The notes under the pieces: model-generated
Told to the model about the DNA's origin: nothing
The model's input: the letters and a program-made list of their open reading frames with translations, nothing else
The model's database searches: none
Shown: piece after piece, positions 57,001 to 64,000 of the stretch
How the letters are laid out: every line of letters starts with the position of its first letter
Numbering within the stretch: position 1 is the first letter of the stretch
Program-made: the position numbers and the translations under genes
Assembly (NCBI GenBank): GCA_024734495.1
Contig: JALMQS010000073.1
Location: 1,630,674-1,694,673, forward strand
Origin: Forficula auricularia
Taxonomy: Eukaryota; Arthropoda; Insecta; Dermaptera; Forficulidae
DNA length: 64,000 nucleotides
Direction: 5' to 3'

Positions 57001-57150
57001 AAAATAAAAATTATTTGCATAAGATATTGTCCTTATTTCCTTACAACTTTATTAATTTAATCGATGGACATAAATAATTAAAATAATGATAATTTAAATC
57101 TCTTAATTTGAATAAATTTTATTTGCCATGAAATATTAGTGGGTTTTAAA

Positions 57151-57860
57151 ATAAAAAAATCACGTCGGAGTCGTCGCGCAAATAAGTATAGATAGTAAGT
57201 GGAACTAAGGTCGTCGGCACAAAACACAGGCAGATTGTTTAAGATTCTTAAGGGAAAGTCATGTGATATGCGGGACACAGTTCCCTTTCAATTTATATAA
57301 TTTTCAATTGAGAATTCTGAAATACAATTAGGGTTTTCTGAAATTAACTTGATATTTTCTGAAATGGTGATTATTTTTTTTATAAGAACACAGGGAGAAA
57401 GATCAAAGCGCACAGGGTGCGCAGGCCAAGTTCGAGCATTAGCTTGGCCGTACACGTTCTACACTATTTACACGAACCATTTCGAGCCAATTTCGACCAC
57501 CCTGCAGCTCGGAATCCATTTGAGATACAAAGGTGAAATTTTACAGATGTAATTATGTAATCCATCTTGAGGAGACTACCAAATTTCAATAATATAGCTT
57601 AAATAAATTCTGAGATATGGACTTGAGAATATATCTAATTTTGGCACTCACTCAACAGGTCATCAAAACGTATAGGGTACTTCCAATCATTCCAGCATCA
57701 TGAAATTTCGCCTGCTAGTAGAGTTTGGTACACAAATAAAGGAAAATTCCAAAAATCCAAACTTTCTATCTTTCAACTCCTTCAAAATGGGGGTGGGGGA
57801 GGATCAAAAATGAAAATTCTAGCCCTTTCGAGCAAACTCAACCAAATTTTGTATACATAT
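57151..57860. other. No gene recognised
   Basis: It has short matches to FB2-type text near 57780 but nothing assignable between 57151 and 57700. Confidence 0.35.
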
Positions 57861-57876
57861 TCTGTGGAGCCCCAGA

Positions 57877-58340
57877 AGGCTAGAAATGCAAAAACTAACC
57901 TGCCAAAATGGGGAGAGGGTTAAAAATAAAAATTCTAGTCCTTTAGACCAAGGGCTTCTCATAGCGTCATAGCTTACAAAAGAAGAGAAATCTCAACCAA
58001 AACATTCTGTGAAAAAACAGGCCAAGTTTGAAAAAGTAGTGAAATCTAGTAGTGTGTAGCCTTGTTAAATTCGCCAAGAATAATTAAGTTGAGAGATCTA
58101 CCATTTTCTCAACTTAATTATTATTCTTTGCGAATTTAACTTGGCTACACACTACTAGATTTCACTACTTTTTCGAACTTGGCCTGTTTTTTCACAGAAT
58201 GTTTTGGTTGAGATTTCTCTTCTTTTTGTAAGCTATGACTCTATGAGGAAGCCCCTTGGTCTAAAGGACTAGAATTTTTATTTTTTAACCCTCTCCCTAT
58301 TTTGGCTGGTTAGTTTTTGCATTTCTAGACTTCTGGAGGT
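57877..58340. mobile_element. Foldback inside FB2-related sequence
   Basis: Arms of about 230 bp: CTTTAGACCAAGGGCTTCTC (57940) / mirror near 58250; GTAGTGTGTAGCC / GGCTACACACTAC. The loop near 58095 is short. GAGCAAACTCAACCAAATTTT blocks flank it. Confidence 0.75.
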
Positions 58341-59320
58341 CCACTGATTATTTATACAAAATTTGGTTGAGTTTGCTCAAATGGCCTAGATTTTTAATTT
58401 TTAACCCCCTCTCCACCCCCTTAATTTTGGGTCGATATGCACCAAAATCTAATCAGCTCTTAATATCAGAGCTCGGCCGGGAACAGGAAGCCAGACATCG
58501 TTGCGAAGGACGGGTCGGGGACGGTGTGGGTTCTGGATGTGCAGATAGTGTCAGCGCTCCTCGGACTGGGGGTTGCCCACAGAAACAAAATCAATTATTA
58601 CCATATAAGGGCAACTCCAGTCTGGTGAGCAACATTGCAGCAAGATTTGGGGTGGGCTCGGGTTCTGTGAGAGTTGAAGCCATCACACTCTTGTGGAAGG
58701 GAGTGTGGTGGCATAAAGCGGTGCCTCCCCTTGTCGCCCTGGGAATTTCCCAGAGAACTTTAGGCGATATGATCTTCAGGGCGATGAGGGGTTCATTGAT
58801 GAATTTTTATAGCTTCAACAGGAGAACTTATAGGGAAATCGCCATGCGCTAGAAATTGTATAAAGAAAAAAATGTAAATATATTATGTAAATGTTCCTAT
58901 AATTGTGTAAATACTCCTATAATTAAATTCACCCGACTATGTAAGTATTTCTTGTAAGTGGAGGCCCCACCTGCGTGGCCCAATAAACGAAAAATCAATG
59001 GGCCGAAAACTACGTGTGAAATTTGGTTTCGATATTCACACTAGTTTTTGAGCTAGCTCGTCCACAAAAATTTGGTAACGCATAGATTAACTAACTAACA
59101 GACATTTTGACAAAACAATTATTATCTCGAAAAATATAATTTTTTCGATGTTCACTTATAAGAGCTTTTTTGTAGAGCGAAATGCCATGGTTTCGCTCAA
59201 TTATTTTTAATCAAAATAGTTCTAGCCGTTTTTGAGATATTTCGAAAAAAAGAAGGAAAAAACCACTTTTTTCATGCACGATTACAATACTTGACCATAC
59301 CCGTATGGTAAAGTAAAAAC
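58290..59320 (+). repeat. FB2 copy split by a retroelement tail
   Basis: It reads from TTGGTTAGTTTTTGCATTTC to GACCATACCCGTATGGTAAAG (hairpin). At AATATCA/TCAATGG it is interrupted by 58470-58995. Confidence 0.65.
58470..58995 (+). mobile_element. Retroelement 3' fragment with short ORF
   Basis: A GC-richer insert between TCA (left) and TCA (right) relative to other FB2 copies. Its last coding part reads SNIAARFGVGSGSVRVEAIT, LLWKGVWWHKAVPPLVALGI, and MIFRAMRGSLMNFYSFNRRT before TAG at 58850. It then has GGCCCCACCTGCGTGGCCCA and AATAAACGAAAAA. The 3' AATAAA and A-rich end fit a truncated LINE. I do not recognise the protein family. Confidence 0.5.
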
Positions 59321-59329
59321 TAAAACTAC

Positions 59330-59660
59330 TTGATTATAAATGATAATAAACATAGATAAAAACATATAGTCTTAGTTTTTCAGCTATAACTCGAGTTCTA
59401 GTTGAACTTAAATCAAGAAGTGAACTGAAAATCAAAGTGGAATCTTTTTCTATATTAAATCAACAAAATATTTTAGTTTTAAAATATTGCTGTTTTTATA
59501 TCTATGACGTTTCAATAATAGACAAAGATGGCCTTTTTCGGTGTTTAGATCAAAAATATCTCAAAATCCTGGTCTGTTGTAAAAAATTCAAAAACACTAT
59601 TGAAATCAGCTTATCAAACTCTACTAGTATCCATTGTTAAGTTTACTGATAAAAATGTTT
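59330..59660 (+). repeat. Relative of the 45759-48184 foldback
   Basis: AACATAGATAAAAACATA and ATATTGCTGTTT, TAGTATCCATTGTTAAGTTT match one arm of the big foldback (46080 and 45782 regions). Confidence 0.6.
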
Positions 59661-59748
59661 GTTGAGTAGTGTTATTAACAAAGCTATTTTCTTAAAGCAC
59701 TCAATCTAATAAGATTTTAATAGGTAATTATTATATTATATTATAGTA

Positions 59749-59800
59749 CTAGCTTCAAGGCCCGCCTTTGGCTTTGCCCCCTGGACCCCCACGTGGCTGA
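59749..59800 (-). mobile_element. Helitron-like 3' tip
   Basis: The minus strand ends GGCGGGCCTTGAAGCTAG before T, after CAGGGGGC; it is only about 50 bp. Confidence 0.55.
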
Positions 59801-60109
59801 TTTATTGATGTTTTATTAGTAACAGAGAATAAATAAAATTGTTTTATTATAAAGTCTTAAATAGATATAATTTGAGATTCTATTTAACTGTAATATACAC
59901 TCATAACAAATAAGATGAAACAAATATTTAAAATGTATTAAAAATCCACTTGTTATCATTAAGGGGAAAATAAAAAAAATTATATTAAATGTAGGTATTA
60001 TTATAGATAAGAAGACTTGAAAATTACAATTATTATTCATTTTGCTGGACACAAAAGTATATACAATCTATTTATAAAAAATTCTCTTATTCTCAAGCTT
60101 GAGTTTTGT

Positions 60110-60560
60110 TTATCATAAAAGAATTTACTCTTATTGATTTTAAGTCGATTCTTCCACGTTTTCAGTAGAACTTTCCATTAATAGTCAAAACATCAAAAAT
60201 GAAATGCAATAAGGTTATTCCTCTAGTATTAGATAAGAATCGATCGTTATTTTTGATTTTAAGTCGATTCCTCCATGTCTTCAGCAATGGTTACCAATAA
60301 TAATCGAAGGGTCAAAAATCTAATGTAGAATTGTTATTCCTCAAGTATTAGATAAGAATCGATTGCTATTTTTGATTTTAAGTCGATTCCTCCTCCTCCA
60401 TGTCTTCACCAATGGCTACCAATAAAAACCGAAACGTCAAAAATCGAATGTAGAATGGTTATTCCTCGACTGTTAAATGAGAAATGATCATTATTTTTTA
60501 ATTAAAGTCAACATGAACTGCAAATTGCACGTGATATCTGATTAATAATAAAGGAATAAA
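60110..60560 (+). repeat. FB3 family copy
   Basis: AAGTCGATTCCTCCATGTCT and AATAATCGAAGGGTCAAAAA occur in repeated form, matching 17820-18300. Confidence 0.6.
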
Positions 60561-61162
60561 CATATTAATATTTCAAATCAATTTGGATAAAGTTTAGCAA
60601 CGATCGGTTGCAGTTTATTTTTTTAATTTTTGTTTTTAAATGTACTTTAAAAAAATAGATAGTTTTTTAAAATCTTTGTTGTATTATTAAATTCTTCTTC
60701 ACCGATAATGTGGTTAGAACTGTATTATCTATGGTCTATGCTATTAAGAATGAATGACATTCAAAATTCTGATAAGCAGGGCCGCCAACACATGTTTAGT
60801 TTGCTAGTTTAGTTCTTTTATTGTTTGGCAAGCTATGTTGGCTAGCCTGAATTTTTTTTAGTTTTTCCTGAATTTTCCAAATTTTGGGGCAACTTTTCCA
60901 ATTTTTTTTTTTTACGTATTAACCTGAATTGGACTATTACGAACATTTAAAAAAAAATAGCCAAATCGGTCCAAGCATTTGAGAGATCTGCGCTTACAAA
61001 GAAACAGAAATTCATTTTTATTATATAGATTATAGTTTTCATTTTTATAAAAATCTTAAATTTTTACATCTAGTTTTCTGAGGGCAGCCTCATTTATGCA
61101 TGTCTTATTTCTATTCCGAAATAATCGTCGGAAAAATTCACTAGCTGTTAGTTCATTATACT
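60561..61162. other. AT-rich DNA before hAT element
   Basis: A Helitron-like 3' motif (AAATTCATTTTTATTATATAGAT, 61008-61030) suggests a degraded element. No gene. Confidence 0.4.
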
Positions 61163-61563
61163 CACGGGCGGGATCCAGGGGGGGGGGCGGAGCGGGCGAC
61201 CGCCCCCCCCCCCCCCATAGAGGCCCGTGCCTGGCGGGAGTGCAACACGTGCGTCGCACGCAGATGGCCAAAAAACGGCGGCCAAATCGACAGGGAATTT
61301 ATAACAATTTTTATTTTATTTTTTTTATTTTAATGAACTTAAAATATGAGATATGAAATTTGTAAAAAAAAACATTTATTTTTTAAAAGAATTTTAAAAT
61401 TGAAAATAAAGTTCTATGTGTGTGGGGGGGGGCGGCGTCTCTGCCCTCCCCCCCCCCCCTCTCGATCGCGACACACTATCGAGATAAAAAGTAGATCTTA
61501 TATACATCGGGCACCTTTATACATTCTCCCCCCCCCCATAAAAAATTCCTGGATCCGCCCTTG
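61163..61563. mobile_element. hAT non-autonomous element, 8-bp TSD ATTATACT
   Basis: CACGGGCGGGATCCAGG at 61163 and CCTGGATCCGCCCTTG ending at 61563 are imperfect inverted ends. ATTATACT flanks both (61155-61162, 61564-61571), as hAT elements make. The interior has long C and G runs and no transposase. It ends 75 bp upstream of the poly-Gln exon. Confidence 0.9.
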
Positions 61564-61638
61564 ATTATACTCTACATATTTCCGAAAATGTAATTAAATC
61601 TCTCTCTAATTATTTGATATGAATATTTTCTGTTCTAG

Positions 61639-61688
61639 CCTACAATAAGTTGTCATCGACCGAAGATGCTGACTCTGTGACAACGACC

Positions 61689-61723
<35 letters not shown>

Positions 61724-61848
61724 AGCAACGCCCTCCATCCAGAACAAGCCTGTGCTGTTCCCGGATGCGGGACAAAGTCATCCGGAATCTGATTTCAGTT
61801 TAGATGAAGAGGAAGAGGCGCCGGGCAGCGATGACGACACAGATCTCG
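61639..61848 (+). CDS. Internal coding exon with poly-Gln and acidic tract
   Basis: The acceptor TTCTGTTCTAG ends at 61638 after a pyrimidine-rich stretch, and the donor G|GTTAGT begins at 61849. The reading frame (from 61641) starts YNKLSSTEDADSVTTT, runs through about 13 Gln (mixed CAA/CAG, 61690-61728), then ATPSIQNKPVLFPDAG and a strongly acidic segment with DEEEE and SDDDTDL. Codon use is more GC-rich and balanced than the surroundings, which suggests a real host exon. It is disordered, low-complexity sequence typical of a scaffold, signalling or transcription protein; I do not recognise the gene. No other exon of it was found in the window. Confidence 0.7.
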
Positions 61849-61864
61849 GTTAGTAGGGTTTTTT

Positions 61865-63090
61865 TTAACCGACTTTAAAAAAGGAGGAGGTTCTCTATTC
61901 GACTGAATTTTTTTTTTTTTGTGTCTATCTTACCTCAAATCTCCGCCAATTGTGAACCGATTTTGATGATTTTTTTGCATTGGGTTTAGTCTAACTTCCG
62001 ATTGGTCCCGTTTTTTTTTCATTGGTATTAGACCTTTTTTGTTAGGTTTGTTCAGGACTAACTTCTTTGTTTATGAATCTACAATTCTTATGAGCAAATA
62101 ATCGAAATTATGATAAATATAAATACTTTTATAAAAAAAATCTTATAACATTCATTTAAAACCCGCAAACGTTTCGAGAAAATTTCTATATTTATGAATT
62201 GAATTTTATTATCATTTTCTAATTCATTCGCATGACGCTTTCTGTTACGAGATGCATGCAGGTATTATATTAAGTCACTATTAATAACATCACTAAAAAG
62301 AGAAAAATAAAATTAATTTTTATAAAAAAAAATAAAACCTACTTCAAAAAACTTAAATGCAACAAATAAAATAATAATAATTCTACAAAAAAATAAAACT
62401 CACTAAAAGGTATAAAATAATTATTATCTTATTTAGTTACAACTAAACGACGAAATATTAACATGAAATTACTTTTTGAAGTCGGGGCCAAACATATACA
62501 TTTTATGAATCGCACTTGACGGATCTTACTTAGTACGTTTGACGGGTACGCTCGCTTATAGCAAATACTGTATATAGCAATACAGGACAGCCTGTCAAAA
62601 ATATGGTACCCTGAAAACAGCACACTCTAGCGAGAAAAAAGTAAACTACATAAAGCGTATAATATTAAAATGCGTAAATTATTTAAAATCGATCTTATTA
62701 AATCATATATAACATTAAACGGACACAATATATATTTTTTCCATGACGCTCAAGTTTTTTTTTTAATTTTGCCGATAGCCGAAAGTCGGATTTGACTGCA
62801 AGATTTCCATTTTGCTCGCATGGTGGCGCTCAAATTCATGAGACCAAAAACGGTTTGCTTTTCTATTGTATTTTGACAGACTGTCCTGTATTGGTATATA
62901 CAGTATTTGCTTATAGGTATAGTTTGTTTGGCACCGACTTCAAAAAGTGATTTCATGTTAATATTTCGTCGTTTATTTGTAACTAAATAAGATAATTATT
63001 TTATACCTTTTAGTGTATTTTATTTGATTTTTGAGTTCTTATTATTTTATTTCATGCATATAATTTTTTGAAGTCGGTTTTATATCGTTT
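61865..63090. mobile_element. FB4 foldback copy 4, with nested 348-bp element
   Basis: GGAGGAGGTTCTCTATTCGA, GTTACAACTAAACGACGAAA and the mirrored ends (63060-63083) match the FB4 family. It starts just 16 bp after the exon donor. The copy is interrupted at 62562-62909. Confidence 0.72.
62562..62909. mobile_element. 348-bp TIR element, TSD CTTATAG
   Basis: CAAATACTGTATATAGCAAT and its inverse (to 62909) give 29-bp ends with one mismatch. CTTATAG flanks both sides (62555-62561, 62910-62916); GCTTATAG if one more base is counted. Other FB4 copies show the undivided site. No transposase; hAT or P-like. Confidence 0.82.
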
Positions 63091-63252
63091 CAATAAGGTG
63101 TTACATTAAGAAGCTAAAAATCTTCTAGGCCATGATTGGCCTCTATATCATGTCAAGTACGAAGATAAGAAAATGTTTTAGGGATTAGATCGGGGTCAAA
63201 GTTTACTGTGGATCCAAGTCTTAATTCAAAAGATTTAAGTCATCCAAGAGTA

Positions 63253-64000
63253 CACTGAAAAAACGATATAATTATAGTTAAGAAATTATATTTGATATGA
63301 ATAGATGGTGAAGTTAATTATGGCGAAATTGATCTCTGTTCAACATGAATAAATGATATAGGCATTTTAAGTATTCTCATATTTTTGGAGCAGCTCTAGA
63401 TATATTAATAGTTAAGATGACGCTATTTAAACCAAGCACCATTAAGTAAATTATAAAAATGTTGTTATTTGAGTAAAATAATGGAAAAGTTAAATTTAAT
63501 AGTTGGATATTTAAATGGAATAATACGTAATTACGACAAGAAATGATATAAACTTGAATATCTTTTATTATAAATAAAAATATCATTTATATTCATTTGA
63601 TATAGAATCAATATTCAATTGAATTATATAAATATTTAATTTAATTATTCATTTGGTTTAATTAATAAAAAAAATTTAATTTTCTATATTTATAAGGAGG
63701 TAAGTAATCTAATTTTAATATAATATTTCTTATAATCTTATAGTTGATTTTAAAATTTAAAAAAAAAACAATCAATAATGTAAACAAATTTTTTGTCAAT
63801 TTTAAAAAAATAATATCTTAATTATTAAGATATCACTATTTGCAAAAAATCTAAGTAGTTTTATGATAAATAACATTGGTTTCGATATAATAAAAGGTTT
63901 CACTAGAAGTAAACAAGACATTCATTTGATATTAAGAGATATTTAATAGAATAAAATAAATCACTCAAGTATATAATATATTTGGATTAAATACCTAAAA
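63253..64000 (+). mobile_element. Left part of long-TIR element (ACACTGAAAAA)
   Basis: It starts ACACTGAAAAAACGATATAA. From 63590 it matches the arms at 27905-28480 and 32930-34052, including AGTATATAATATATTTGGAT. It runs off the window. Confidence 0.6.

Larger units (their letters stand above)
55657..57053. mobile_element. Palindromic Penelope-type end pair carrying an RTE insertion
   Basis: AATAAAGTTGTTGTAGGGAA (55657) and TTCCTTACAACTTTATT (to 57053) are inverse, as are the ATCTTATGCAAATAATTTTT blocks. Each arm has a hammerhead core. Removing the RTE insert (55763-56849 and one TSD copy) leaves about 300 bp. Confidence 0.78.
54760..57150 (+). repeat. 67-bp minisatellite, interrupted by insertions
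   Basis: Units GAATAAATTTTATTTGTCAT, GAACTATTAGTGGGTTTTAA, AATAATAATTTAAATCTCC recur about 13 times to 55656, with a last unit at 57085-57150. A 43-bp Penelope-end piece (55521-55563) and a 1.4-kb composite (55657-57053) interrupt it. Single copies of the unit are scattered at 15470, 24520, 33120 and 43330. Confidence 0.88.

Noticed and set aside
58470..58852. Host gene exon because of its higher GC
   Set aside because: It interrupts a known repeat and ends with AATAAA plus an A-rich tail, so it is a retroelement insert.

Overview
The window is AT-rich animal DNA with long introns, GT-AG splice sites and a very high load of transposable elements. The element set (Penelope-like, RTE and Jockey/I-type LINEs, Transib, PIF/Harbinger, Tc1/mariner, hAT, Helitron-like, tRNA-derived SINEs) and a short secreted-protein gene suggest an arthropod, most likely an insect. 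No bacterial genes, operons, CRISPR arrays or rRNA genes are present. Everything below was read by eye; no alignment or database search was possible.

Host genes: (1) A minus-strand four-exon gene, 37782 down to 15835, encodes a predicted 187-residue secreted protein: a signal peptide, an Asp run, four cysteines, and an FCDFL...SCPI segment resembling DUF1091/MD-2-related lipid-recognition proteins. All splice phases agree and the introns (about 11.0, 6.6 and 3.8 kb) are almost entirely transposon sequence. (2) One plus-strand internal exon at 61639-61848 encodes a poly-Gln and acidic stretch of an unrecognised gene.

Layout: 1-5.06 kb foldback and TIR repeats; 5.07-6.79 kb a Transib element with 5-bp target duplication, RSS-like CACAGTG ends and a RAG1-like transposase C-terminus; 7-13 kb foldback copies and a Penelope-like remnant (GIY-YIG nuclease plus hammerhead ribozyme); 13.44-15.08 kb a degenerate tandem array; 15.8-37.8 kb the secreted-protein gene, with Harbinger, Helitron, Penelope, SINE and foldback elements in its introns; 38-45 kb a large foldback family with a SINE inside, LINE fragments and more foldbacks; 45.0-45.7 kb an RTE remnant; 45.76-48.18 kb a foldback element around a 79-bp minisatellite; 49.7-52 kb a LINE, a head-to-head ribozyme palindrome and a dead mariner; 52.8-57.1 kb nested insertions including an RTE inside a Penelope-type palindrome inside a minisatellite; 57.9-60.6 kb foldbacks and a LINE tail; 61.1-63.1 kb a hAT element next to the poly-Gln exon and another foldback; the end of the window re-enters a long-TIR family.

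The most unusual theme is a recurring minimal type I hammerhead ribozyme (CTGANGA...GAAA), found at nine places, three times as head-to-head pairs within palindromes, and linked by nearby RT and GIY-YIG coding remnants to Penelope-like elements. The second is a Transib element whose termini match the V(D)J recombination heptamer.
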